From Rhizaria sp. SCN 62-66 (taxonomy: Eukaryota; Rhizaria, unplaced), in contig MEDY01000003.1 in NCBI GenBank assembly GCA_001724265.1, positions 123,284 to 187,283 of the forward strand: 64,000 bases of DNA, given 5' to 3'. Below, piece after piece: positions 43,201 through 54,300 of this stretch (its first letter is position 1; every line of letters starts with the position of its first letter). Under the pieces are notes generated by a model. That model worked only from the letters and a program-made list of their open reading frames with translations. It searched no databases and was not told the DNA's origin. The translations under genes were made by a program, and so were the position numbers.

Positions 43201-45837
43201 CGTCTGCGCGCGCAGCGGTGGCTGCGAGGGATGCGGCGACTGTGCGCCGCGGAGGGGAGACTGTGCGCCGCGGTGCGGCGACTGCGGCGGCGAGGACGTC
43301 GCGAGAGGGAGCGCGAGCGGCTGCGGCGGCGGCAGCGACAGCGACAGAGGCGGCGGCTGCGAATACAAGTTTTGGTCACCCGGCGGGACGTTGGAGAGAT
43401 CGTTCGATGGGGCGCTGATGAACACGCGCAGCGGAGACGGCGGGCGCAGCGACTGCGCGGCGGCGACAGCGCCGGCGTTGTTGGCGCTGGGCGTGCTCGG
43501 AACAACGCTCAAGCTGCTCGCGGATGCACTGGTAACGTCCGCGTTTGTGATAACGCCTACGATTGCAGAGGTGTTGGTCTGAGGCGGCAGCGGGGACGGA
43601 AGCGGGGGAGCAGGCAGGTCCAGATCAGGGAGATGGGCACTGTGGGCCTGCTGAAACAACAGCTGTTGGGTCTGCTGTTGAGACTGATCCTGTTGTTGCT
43701 GCGGAAGTTGCTGCTGTGGAGGCTGCATGACAGGCTAACAAAGCTAAATCTGCTGCTGTTGCTGCTGCACCTACCCCTGTGGCAACGGCAGCGGCACAGG
43801 CAGGGCGCGCGGCGGCTGCCACGCCTGCGGCTGCCACGCCTGCGGCTGCAGCGGCAGCGGCAAAGCGGGGGCGAGGACCGGAGTCCGTGCTGGCGTTTGG
43901 TGAGCCGCAGGCTGCGGTACGGCGCGCGACTATGGCTGTTGCAGATTTTGCGACTGCTGTTCAACAGCAACGCTCGCACTGACCGAGTTCGCATTCCCCG
44001 CGACCGGTGCCTCAGTAGCGGTGACTTGACTGCCGGGAACCACAAACGCGGGCACTGGCGGCAGCGGCAGCGGCAGCACCACGTGTTCTGTACTCGTGGG
44101 GGGAGTGAAGTGCAGTGCGTTCCCGCTGGCGTTGGTGCCGTACGCGGCCAGCAGCCGGATGAGCGCGCCGCGGGCCGCGGTGGCAGCGTCCGCCGCCGCG
44201 GTTGACGCGGGGGCCGTGGCGGCGGCGCCGTAGCCAGCGGCGGAGTCGGTGACCGCGGAGTCGGCGGCGGTCAGGCCGCTGTAGCCGTAGGTGTAGACGG
44301 AGGGGTTGTGTGTGGAGGCGGCCGTCGCGACGGGCGCAGTGACAGGGACGGGGGCCAGAGCAGGAGCAGACGAGCTGGAAACAGAAGCAGCGGTGTTCGA
44401 TGCGGCGTTGGTGTTTGTGTAAGCGCTCTGGCCCGCGCTGTGCGGGCCCTGGTCCCGAGTGTGAGCGCCTGCAGGCGAGTTCGTGAAGTCAGAGATGAGC
44501 CCGTCGATGCGACTCTTGAGCTGGTCGAAGGTCGTGCACTCGGGCGCGATGACAGTCACCTGGGGCACCGCAACCGCGGGCACAGTCACGGTGACCGTGG
44601 GCGCAGTGACCGTGGGCGCAGTGACCGTGGGCGCAGTGACCGTGGGCGCAGTGACCGTCGTGGGCGCAGTCGGCTGGGGAACTGCGGGCATCGCAATCGA
44701 GGGCACTGAGACTGAATGCGTGGGAATATATGACTGACTGCTACTGACATTGACTGTCTGAGGCAGGTTTGCAGCAGCAGCAGCAGCAGCAGCACCATCG
44801 TGAGAAACATGGGCGCCGTCGCGAGAAATGTGGCCGTTCATCGTCGCTTTGGCCTTAGCAGCGGCGATGGCAGCGGCAACAGCCGTCTCGGCCTCGCACA
44901 ACGCAGCGTTGACGCCGCCCTTGTCGCCGCAGCTGCTGCTGCCGCTCCTGCTAACCCCAGTGCCCGCGCTCTGAAGCTGCGTCTGCAACTGCTGCAGCTG
45001 CTGTAGCTGCAGCTGCAACTGCTCTTGCTGTTGCTGCTGTTGTGCATGTTTCTGCTGCTGCAGCTGCTGTTGCTGCAGTTGTTGCTGTTGCAGCTGCCTC
45101 TGGCGCTGGAATCTTGCCGCATCGGCCTCGGCTTCCGCCTCTGCGACTGCAGCCTCGGCCTCGGCCGCTTCCTGTTGCACGCGCTGCTGCTCCGAAGCGA
45201 AGCCGCGCGCGCGCTCCATAGTAGCGAAGCGGGGGAGCGGGACGCGGCCGTCAGACGCAGGGCCGCCGACGCTGGGAGTGACAGCGCCCGAGCCCCGCGC
45301 GCGGGCACGCACTGAGGTGAGCGCAGGCGGCGCAGCGCTAGCGGTGCCGTTACCGTTGTTGCTGTTGTTGCTGTTGTGGGGGCGGGTGAGGGTGGGGATG
45401 GACGGAGGAAACAGCGAGCGAGTCACGACCACGGGCACTCCACTAGCAGCAGTAACGCCAGTGCTTGCACTGCTGGTAGCGTTGTTGCTGCCCGTGATGG
45501 CGCTACCGTTGCTGCTGTTGTTGCGGTTGCGCTCGAGCGCCTGCTGGATCCGGCTGTCCAGCGCTGCGGCCGCCGCGGGGTCAAGCGGCGATGGCGACGC
45601 CAAGGCGCGCAGCGGGCGAGACACCGCGGGGCGCGTGCTCGCGGCGGCAGTGGAGGCGGCGGAAGCGGCGGTGGCGCGAGCGCCGCGCGAGGGCGACGGG
45701 GACGGCGAGGCGCGGCGGTAGGGAGATGAAGAGCCGGAGCCAAACGCGGGCCTGGTCGAAGTAGATGTTCCTCGTGCGCTGACGCGTGGGGAGTAAGAGG
45801 ACGCAGAGACGTAGACAGAAGAAGATGGAGTGGCCAT
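40228..45837 (-). CDS. Giant disordered protein, read through four in-frame TAG codons
   Basis: One frame from ATG at 45837 to TAA at 40230-40228 gives 1,869 codons, counting TAG as sense. It holds four TAG codons (636, 689, 698, 701) and no internal TAA or TGA. I recognise no catalytic domain. The N-terminal third is Ser/Ala/Thr-rich, with a Gln/Glu coiled-coil-prone block (about 45015-45200, RQRQLQQQQLQQQQLQQQ) and a tandem TVTAP repeat (44591-44650). The TAG cluster sits in a Gln/Pro-rich link, so the reading is compositionally smooth. The middle is Ser/Pro/His-rich. The C-terminus has an SR/RS-like block (RHHSHRRSRAHDH to RERHCSRSNRV), then YRHTVLFDDDVQRTTAFI and LRPSLANMRAAGVIETLK, probably the only folded part. 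With a standard code it would be two or more unrelated-looking genes. Function unknown. Confidence 0.7.
43735..43737 (-). other. In-frame TAG codon, disordered-protein gene
   Basis: Codon 701, context LC-TAG-PVMQPPQQQ. Lies three codons after the TAG at 43744-43746. The frame continues open for more than 1,100 codons downstream. Confidence 0.8.
43744..43746 (-). other. In-frame TAG codon, disordered-protein gene
   Basis: Codon 698, context VQQQQQQI-TAG-LC. It sits within a glutamine-rich stretch, which is weak circumstantial support for a Gln-like assignment. Confidence 0.8.
43771..43773 (-). other. In-frame TAG codon, disordered-protein gene
   Basis: Codon 689, context PLPLPQG-TAG-VQQQQQQI. 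Pro/Leu/Gln-rich sequence continues on both sides. Confidence 0.8.
43930..43932 (-). other. In-frame TAG codon, disordered-protein gene
   Basis: Codon 636, context NLQQP-TAG-SRAVPQP. Under the standard code this ends a 635-residue frame. No GTACG donor lies in the preceding 100 bases, so removal by splicing is unlikely. Confidence 0.82.
44591..44650. repeat. 15-bp tandem repeat, four units
   Basis: Four perfect copies of GTGACCGTGGGCGCA, followed by a diverged partial copy to about 44668. On the minus strand it codes for the repeated pentapeptide TVTAP in the disordered protein. Confidence 0.9.
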
Positions 45838-46271
45838 CTGGAACCGGAAAAAAAAAGTTTATCACGGCTGGGAATCAGAAAGTAAGGAAAGGGCGAGCGT
45901 GATCCAACGGCTACCTGTAGTGTAACGGTAATGAGTATAGTGGAGTATATAGTGAGCCAATAGAAATATTATAAAAGGATATACTTAAATAAATGTCATA
46001 AAATATACGTATGTTTGTGAATGTTGGATTAACGGTATATTCACGATGTGGCTACTAAAAACGCGAGTTTGGCAGGGTCGAGCAAGCAAGGAAGAAGCAA
46101 GGAGCGACCGGTGGCGGTTCAGAAAAACCGGATGTAGCAGCAGACCCGTGACAATAAAAAACACTGCCTATGATTCTCAACAAGATGCTATAGAATATCA
46201 ATGCATTATTTATATAGAAAATTGTCTGAAATATTCCTATCAGTCATTATTATTCTGATTTTCGAAAGAAA
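45838..46271. promoter_or_regulatory. Divergent promoter region
   Basis: A 434-base AT-rich gap between the disordered-protein start and the next plus-strand gene. The bases just upstream of the ATG at 45837 (polypyrimidine then CCAG, minus strand) could be a 3' splice site, so a 5' UTR intron is possible. Confidence 0.35.
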
Positions 46272-47267
46272 ATGCCGGATGTTCGCACACCTCCAAGCGA
46301 TCTGACGGAACCCGAGTCCCATAAGCTTCCCCTTACGCGCTCACTCCACTTTTACTTTTTACGTTCAGTTACTCGTATGTTTAGTGACGAACACGACGAC
46401 TGCAGGGGCCCTCGCTCGTATCCTCTCAGCGCCGTCCTCGCCGGCGCCGGGTGCGGGGCGCGGGTCGGCTTCGGCCTCAGACTGCTGGGCCACTGACGCG
46501 TTCCAGGCCCCGGGGCGCGACGTGCGTCCCAGGCCCCGGGACTCAACGCTGCGCCGCTGGAGGAGCTCGACGCAGACTTCAAAGAGGCGTTCGTGTGGCT
46601 CATCGCCCACCACGCCGCGCTCGCCGACCTGGCCGCGGGCGACGAAGTGCGGCGTGTGGGGCAAGTCTGCACGCTGGCCGCCGAGTTCAACGCCACAACC
46701 GCCGCACTAACGCTGACATTCCCCGCCGGCTGCGACTACGCGAAGCAGCGGGTGCCGATCGGCGAGATAAACGCCAAGCTCGGTGCGATTGAGGCCGAGT
46801 CCAAGTGCGCCAAGCAGGAGACGCTCAGGTTCGACGCGATCAGGAGCGAGACCGACAGGATGTTGGAGAAGCTCCAGAAGCAACACCCAACGTTAAACGT
46901 GGTCTCCAGCAGCACGGTCAGCAACAGCATCAGCGACAGCACCGCAACAGCGTCAGTGACAGTGTCAGCGACGGCGTCAAGTACCGAGTTGAAGCCAGAG
47001 TCAGTGAGGCGCAAAGGCAATGTTTCTGGGAAGACAGCGATTGAAGCAAACAGCACAAATAATGGTCATCTTGTGCCCCTGCAGCAGACGTCAGGCATTG
47101 CTGATACAATTTGGGAAAGTGGGAACAAAGAAGTGGGTGGCCGCACCGCCCATTCACACTGCTGCTTCTCGGTTTGCAACGTGGAGCACACTGTATCTCG
47201 GTGGTATTTCCGTCACTGTGCAAATAAAATCAATACAGATTTCCCCAATACATTTACTGCTGAATAA
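46272..47267 (+). CDS. Uncharacterised coiled-coil protein, uncertain gene model
   Basis: Not recognised. The credible part (about 46545-47080) encodes LNAAPLEELDADFKEAFVWL, AALADLAAGDEVRRVGQV and a helical stretch KLGAIEAESKCAKQETLRFD-(8)-LEKLQKQH, then a Ser/Thr/Val-rich tail, ending TAA at 47265-47267. The upstream end is unresolved. An ATG at 46272 opens the same frame, but TGA at 46494-46496 blocks it. A different frame covers about 46406-46510 (ILSAPSSPAPGAG to DAFQAPG). The two frames would join if 26 bases were removed between two copies of CCAGGCCCCGGG (46503-46514 and 46529-46540). A 31-base GTATGT...CAG segment (46375-46405) would likewise link the ATG frame to that middle frame. 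The sequence may hold tiny introns, a frameshifting duplication, or a decayed gene. Confidence 0.4.
46503..46540. repeat. 12-bp direct repeat with 26-bp period at a frame change
   Basis: CCAGGCCCCGGG at 46503-46514 and again at 46529-46540. The period is 26 bases, not a multiple of three, and the credible reading frame switches across it. Confidence 0.85.
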
Positions 47268-47772
47268 AAAGGATATTTTGCCGTTTTAGTCTGCACTAGT
47301 AAAGTTATGCCTGAAACTGTGAACGGCTATGACGAAGAGTGTCTAAACCAGGGCGAGTTCGAAGTGATCCACCAACGCCTTCAAAATAGTGTTTTAGTGA
47401 CCAAGTTATGTGTGTATGTGCTCAATAGTGTTGTGTTCTAAACATTAATTGTGTTTTTGTGTATTATATCTATTCAACTTAAGGATGAGGGTTGAGTTTT
47501 AACACAGAAATCCCGCCTGCAAATTCGTGACCACGATGGCCTCAAGGTTCCGTTACTCTCACTGTCACACGCTTCCCACACGCCTACAATTAGGCATACT
47601 TCGCTTCCGCGCTCACCAGGTCTGTACCTGAACCGTTTGTAACTCGTGTCTTCTTAACCTCCTTCGTGTGCGGCTCCACGCTCGTCTCCGCGCCCTCCCA
47701 GACTTCCACTCCCGCAAGCGCACGAGCGCGCGTGCATTGAACACTCCCTCGGCACCCACAACGCGGCACGGC
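47268..47772. other. Intergenic region, upstream of coiled-coil gene
   Basis: About 500 bases, AT-rich at first and GC-richer from 47540. An ATG at 47536 opens about 28 codons up to CACCAG|GT near 47620 and could be a short upstream exon, but no homology supports it. Confidence 0.4.
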
Positions 47773-50700
47773 ATGTCAGCGTCGCCCGGGTCCGGCCGCA
47801 GCCTTCCGTTTGGTGCCCCGCGGCTGGGTCTCACGTCCAGCGATCCTCGGCTCGCAGCCCTGCTCGGTCCCCCCTCCCAACACTCCTCACACACGCACTC
47901 ACACACGCACTCACACTCGCACCAGACGCGGCCGCAAACTGTAGGCGCGGGAAGTGACGGTCTGTCCAGGACAGACTACCTCCCGCAAAAATACTCCTTT
48001 TCGCACACTTACCGTCAAAGGGCGCTCGCGACCTCGGCCGCCGCAGCCGGCGCAAACACACTCGCGAACAATGGCGCCGACATCGGCAACACTGCGCCGA
48101 TGATGACGACGACTGTGGCGACGGGCGGCGCGGCTTTCGCGGGGCCCGATGCAAGGGGCGGCAAGGGCAGTTTAAGGGGACTCGCCTCGCCAACAGCAAC
48201 AACGCCGGTCAAGGGCGCGTACAATATCGCGAACTCTGGCGCGGGCTCTGCTGGCAACGGCAGGAGCGCGCTGGTACTGACCTGCGGCCCCACGCTGCCT
48301 CCTGCGATCAACGGCAACGGTGACAACAACGCGATTGCGCATACGCTTGCGAGCAGCTTCCCGAGCGCGGGCTCGGGGCAATCCTGCATCTCAAGCTCGA
48401 GCTCGAGCTCTAACGCTGGCGTTGGAGCTGCTGCTGACTACAACAGCGTCAGCAGCGGCAACTGCGTCAAGCAAGGGCAGACTGACTGCGCGGAGAGAGG
48501 CAGCAATCATGGCGACACGGTGTGTTTGAGCAATTTTGCGGCGATGTCTCCCGTAGCAGGCGCTAACGCGGGGTTGTCACTGATGTTGCCACCGCTAACG
48601 CTGCAGCAGCAGCAACAGCAGATGCAGCTGCAGTCGCAGTTGCAACAGCAGGCGCAACCGCTGGTGTCGTCACGAACGCCTCTAAAGTACAAAGGCAGTG
48701 GTTGTAGCGCTAGTACTACGAAACCTGCTACGCACAACAGCGGCGATAGTAAGGAACTGTCAACTACGTCGTTTATCCAGATCAACACCCCGACCAAGAC
48801 TGCCCTCACTCGCCACAACACAGGCGTTACCGCTAGCCGCCAAAACATAAACAGCGCAGCGACGACTCAGAGCGTCACTGGCCCGAACAGCCGCTGGGAC
48901 ACCGAGCCCTTGACTGCTAAAGACGCGATCACGCCGAGGACTGCTGGTCATGACGATAGCCTTACTTCAGCCCATGGCGATCCCTTGTCCGCGGCTCACA
49001 GCGTCGGCGGCGCAGCCGCAGGGCTCGGCTCGCGGGAACGCCTGTTCGCCCTCACAGCAGAGGTGGACGAACGCAAGGTACGCTGAACTCATCAAACTTG
49101 TAAAAACATGACTAGCATGTCAGCAATGGTTAATTAAAATAACTCTCATTTATTTGACTTTGTCTTATAACTGCCCGCTTTGTATTTGTCATCAAACGAC
49201 TCTCTCTTTCACAAATTTTATGTTTGTTTCGCGTTTGTCGCGTTCAGGTCCAGGTTGCCCGCCTCGAGGCCACGATCACCGCCTCCTCGCAGGCGCTGGC
49301 TGCCGCTGAGGCCGCCGTGGCCGGACTGACGCAGTCGCTGGCGGGCACAACGGCGCGCGCCGACGCCGCCGAGAGCGCGCTGGCGCTGGCGCGGGAGCAG
49401 GTCGCCGAGCACGCGCGCGCGCGCGGGGCCGCCGAGGCGGCGCGGGACGCGGCCGTGAGCAAGCGCTGCGGCGCTGAGGCCGACGCAGGCACGGCGTGGC
49501 GCGAGGTCGATCGGCTCAAGGCGGTCGCTGCGGCTGCGATCGAGGCTAAGGAGGTACGTTCCGTTCCTATCATTGTCATAACATCGCGGTTCATCTTCAA
49601 ATGTTCTTGTTTTAACATCATAAGTGTCTCATGATGTCGCATCTGTCTTTTGTAACCGTTTCACGCTTAGGCCGCTGAAACCGCGGCCCACGAGCAGCTG
49701 ATGGCGCACACCGCGCTCGTCTCGTCCCTACGCTCCCGCCTCGCCTCGGCCTCGGCCTCCGCAGCGCACGCCCAGGCCGCATCAGACGTCTCCGCGGCGC
49801 ACCGCGAGGCCGCCGCAGCGCGTCTCGCGGCGCTGGAGCCCGAGCTGGTGGCAGCGCGCGCGGCGGCGGACAAGGACCGCGAGGAGCTCCTCAAGCGCGA
49901 AGTCGAGGCCGAGCGCGCGCGCGCGCTGCTCAAGGACGAGGCGCAGGCGCGGCAGGGCGACCGCGCGGCGTCGGCAGCGTCGGCCAGCACGGCCGCGAAG
50001 CTCGCCAAGGAGCGCGGCGCGCTCAAGGCCGAGGCCAGCGTGCTGCGTGCGGCTGTGGCGCGCAAGAGCGACGAGCTGGACGCTCTGGCGGTCACGCTCG
50101 CTAACGTACGGCGCGAGGCGCAGCGCCAGGTCGCCGCCGTGGCCAGCGAGCGAGACGCCGCCGCGGCGCGCAGGGACGCGCTCAGGGAGGAAGTGGCCGC
50201 GCTGAGCGATGCGCTCAGAACGGCGCAGGCCACGGCCGTCGCCGCCGGCAAGAGGGAGGCCGAGCTCACGGGAACCATCGCGAGGTACGTCGAAGCAGAT
50301 ATCGTGAAACAACTTGTGGTATACCAAGACTCTCTACAAGTTGAAATTGTGTACATTTAAACTGATTTGAGCTATCACTCATATATCGTTGCTTTGTTCA
50401 ATGCTTTGCTGCTGTTCAATGTTGCTTCTCACAGGGCTGGTCGCGAGATGACTCGTCTCCGCGCGGCTGCTGCCGGCGGCGAGCGGGCCGAGGCCGAAGT
50501 GGAGGTCCTCCGCGGACAGCTTTCCGCTCTTGAGGACAAGCTCGAGGAGACCAAGCGCGCGCGCGACGCTGCGGAGCGCACGGGTGACGATGCGGGCGAG
50601 ATGCGGCTTAACTTTGCGCGCGTTTCTGCCGAACTTGAAGCGCGCACTGCGTCGGGCGAAGCGGCCGAGGCCGAGGCCGCGGCGGCGCGCGCGGAGACCC

Positions 50701-50978
50701 GGGCCGCGCGGCGTGCGGTGACTGAGGCTGAGACCACGACGGCAGAGGGCTTGGAGCGCGAGCGCTTGCTGCAGGAGACAGTCAAAGTCAAGGAAGCAGA
50801 GGCCGAGGCTGCTACGGCGAGGGAGGAAAACGAGCGGCGAAAGCGTGCTGGCGTCGAAGCGACTGTGAAGCGATTAGAAGCTATGGTTGGACTGAAGGAG
50901 AACGAGTGCGAGCGGCTGCGCGGTGTGATTGAATCTATGGCGGCGCTTAAGGCAGCGCATAACGCGAGCAAACGGTGA
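47773..50978 (+). CDS. Long coiled-coil protein
   Basis: Exons 47773-49077, 49248-49553, 49671-50284 and 50435-50978 give about 922 aa; donors are GTACGC, GTACGT and GTACGT. Residues 1-430 are disordered (Ser/Asn/Ala-rich, with Gln runs near 48603-48650). From VQVARLEATITASSQALAA (about 436) to the end the protein is almost continuous Ala/Glu/Arg-rich heptad-like helix, for example ELVAARAAADKDREELLKR, VEVLRGQLSALEDKLEETK and VKRLEAMVGLKENECERLR. Continuity of the helical pattern across three junctions supports the splicing. The start is the first ATG (MSASPGSGRSLPFGAPRLG). Such proteins usually serve as cytoskeletal, centrosomal or Golgi scaffolds, but nothing here narrows the choice. The stop is TGA. 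Confidence 0.8.
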
Positions 50979-51315
50979 TGTAGTGATTGCGGTAGCGACT
51001 GTGCGATTGACACTGGTTTCTAATTGTCAACACTTGTATAACTGCAAAATTATTCAAATGACTATAATTAGAGTAAATTGATTGAAGCTGAATACGTACT
51101 GATACATAGATGACTAGATTTTGTATTTCTCTCTTTGTTCCTGACGATCAGCTTGCTTTAGTATCGTTGCTGACGGAATGACTGATAAACATATTGCGTG
51201 TGAAATATATAATAGAATATCGTAGAAATAAAATAGAAGAGTGAATTGACTTTGATTAGTGAAAAACAAAGTGCGTCACCAACAGTCCGAAGTCCGCATG
51301 GTCCGCATGGTTAGT
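50979..51315. other. Convergent 3' intergenic region
   Basis: A 337-base AT-rich gap between the facing stop codons of the coiled-coil gene and the SWR1-type gene. No gene is seen. Confidence 0.5.
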
Positions 51316-51335
51316 TTACGCCGACGGGCCCGGGG

Positions 51336-51367
<32 letters not shown>

Positions 51368-54300
51368 ATCTGTGCCTGCTGCTGAGCCTGCGCTTGTTGT
51401 TGCTGCTGCTGCTGTTGCTGTTGCTGCGAGCTTGCCGACGAGTACACGATCTGCATGTTGGGCATCGGCGCCTTGACGCTGACGCCGTAGAAGAACGCGT
51501 TGCCGGTGCCCGTGAGCGGCTGCGCAATGACCTGGTAGCCGATGTTCTCCGTGTACACCTGCAGGTAGCCGTAGCCGGCCGGCGGCGCGGGCAGCTTCGA
51601 CGACGGCGAGAGCGGTGGCGGCGCGGGGGGCGACGCGGCCGCGGGCGCGGGCGCAGCGGCCGCGGCGGGCGCGGCGGCGGTGGCGCTGGCGGGCGCGGAG
51701 CCAGTGGTGTTGTAGCTGCCGCTGCTGGTGCTGGAGTTGTTCGGGTAGCTCGCGCTCGAGTCCAGCTGTTGCTGCTGCTGCATTTGCGCGAGCTGCTGCG
51801 CCTGCGCTTGTGCCTGCTGCTGCTGCAGCTGAGCCTGAGCCTGGGCCTGGGCTTGCGCCTGCGCCTGCGCCTGCGCCTGAGCAGCAGCCTGGGCCTGCGC
51901 CTGAGCCTGCGCCTGCGCGGCCGCAGCGGCCTGAGCCTGGGCTTGGGCCTGGGCAGCGGCGGCCTGCGCTTGCGCCTGGGCCTGAGCCTGCGCCTGCGCT
52001 TGGGCCTGTGCTTGCGCCTGAGCGGCAGCAGCAGCTTGGGCCTGCGCCTGCGCCTGCGCTTGGGCCTGCGCCTGCGCCTGCGCCGCGGCGGCAGCAGCAG
52101 TCGCCGCGGCGGCCGCGGCGGCCGCACGCTTGTTGATGCTGTCCTGCGCGCGGCGGTGCAGGTGCGCGATCTGCGGCGGCATGTACATCTGCTGCACGTG
52201 CTCGGGCGGCAGCCCCAGCTGCACGCGGTGCGCGTGCGACACGGCAGCCGGCTGCGACGGGTCCAGGTGCGAGAGAATCGCGCGCACGCTGTCGTCCGTC
52301 GTCGGCAGTGGGGGCGGCGGCGCGCCGCTCGCCGTCGCCGCCGCGGCCTGTGCGTGCGCCTGCTGCATCACAGTCGCGAACGGCATCACGCTCGCACGGC
52401 CCAACTCGCGCGCGCGCGCGATATTCTGCGCCGAGCGGTCGACGAGCCCCAGCAGCTGCAGCAGCTGTGGCAGCGGCGCCGAGTCGGGCGGCAGTACAGC
52501 CATGCCCGCGCCCGCGGCCGCGAAGCCCGGGGCGCGTTGCGCCGCGGGGTACGGCACGGTCGGCGGCGCGGGCGGCGCGGGCGGCGAGGGCGTCTGGCCG
52601 CCCGACGGGCTCGCGCTGGGCCCGGTCGCGGAGCCCGAGGCGGGCAGCGGCAGCACCACGTCGGTCTCCTTGGCGTTGGCGCCACTGGCGCCCTCGGACG
52701 CGGTCTCGCCCTCAGTGCGCGAGCGCTTGACGCGGGGGCCGCCCTCCTCGCCCTCCGCGGTCGCGGCGGCGTCGCCGCTGGACGTGGCCGCGGCGGCGTC
52801 AGAACTGGAGCTGGCGCTGGCGCTGGCGCTCGTGGAAAGGGTCCCCTCGGCGGCGGTCGCACTGCTGCTGCTGCTGGAACTGCTGTCGGCATCGGCGCCG
52901 CCGAGCTCACGGCGCTTGCGGTCGCTCGCGGTCGTGGCGTAGCGCTTGCCGCGGCGGTCGTCGAAGCCCTCACCGTCGCCGTCGGCAGCGCCGCCCTTAA
53001 CGGCCGCGCCGCGCCGGTCGCCGTTGCTCGCGGCGGCCGCAGCGGCCGCGGCGGACGCGGCCGCGGCCGCGGCGTCGGCGGCGGTGAGCGCGGGCAGGAA
53101 GGGGTAGCTGGACGCGAGACACAGCGGCAGCGAGGGGTAGAAGAGCATCGCCACCTGCTGGTTCGGCGGAGGCGGCACAAGCCCGAGGGGCGCGGGTGGC
53201 ACTGGCGCACCCGTGAGCGATGAATTAATCACGGCGTTGGCCATGTCCGTCTTCATCTGCTCGCGCTGCGTGAGCGTGACGTAGCGCAGCAGACACTGGC
53301 GCGCCGTCTTGAGCCGGCCCTTGGCCACCGGCTGCACGGCCAGCGCCTCGGACACCAGCGGGTAGTTGGAGCCAAAGCGCAGCAGCAGTTGCAGCAGCAG
53401 CGTGTCTTCGTCCGACCGCCAGATCGAGTCCGTCTGGAACATGGTGTCGGGCGACATCGCCGGCAGCCCCTCTGGCGCGGCACTGATGCCCGTGGCCTCG
53501 AACCCGGGCGTGGGGCGGATCGTGTTGATCAGCAGTGGCGGATGCGCGGCCTCGCGCGGGATGCCGCGCGACCACTCGTGCGGGTACGGCGCCAGGAACG
53601 ACTGCGTCAGCGGCTCGGCGGGCGTCCACAGGCCGCGCACCGAGGGCACGGGGGCCGAGTCGCGCCACGCGGGCGGCAGCGCGGCCAGCGTCGACGCCGG
53701 CAGCAGCGCCTGCGCGAGCGAAGACGACGATGCGAGCACGGAGCGCACCGCCGCGGGCGTCAGCGCGTGGCCCGCGATCTGCGTCGACACATTCGCCAGC
53801 GCGGCCGCGGTGCTCGTGTCGCAGTCGAGAACGTCGCCGTCGCCGTCGCAGTCGCCGTCGTTGCCGTCGGGGTTGGCGCCGCGCTTGTCGCCGCTGCTGT
53901 CGGTGTCGTCGTCGTCGTCGTCAGCGCCAGCAGGACTCGAGCCGGAGCCATCGTCCTCGGGGTTATTACTGTTGCTGCCCTTGCCCTTGTCGCTCAGGAG
54001 CTCGCCGTTCTTAGCGATGGCGTCCGCCGCGGCCTCAAACGCGCTGGCGCCCTCGGCGGCCTCGGCGTTGGCGTAGAGCTGCTCGAGGGACGCCAGATCC
54101 ATGCCCGTGGGCGGCGTCTCGGGCACCACGGGGAGACGCCAGCGCGGGGCCGTGGGCGGCTGGAACAGCAGAGACTGATAGAGCTGCACGCGCATCACCG
54201 TCAGCACACGCACGCGCGACGCGCTCGCCGCGGCGTGCGCACTCGCCGCCGACGCGGAGCACGAGCTCTGTGCGGCAGGGGCGGTGACGGCAGCGAGGAC

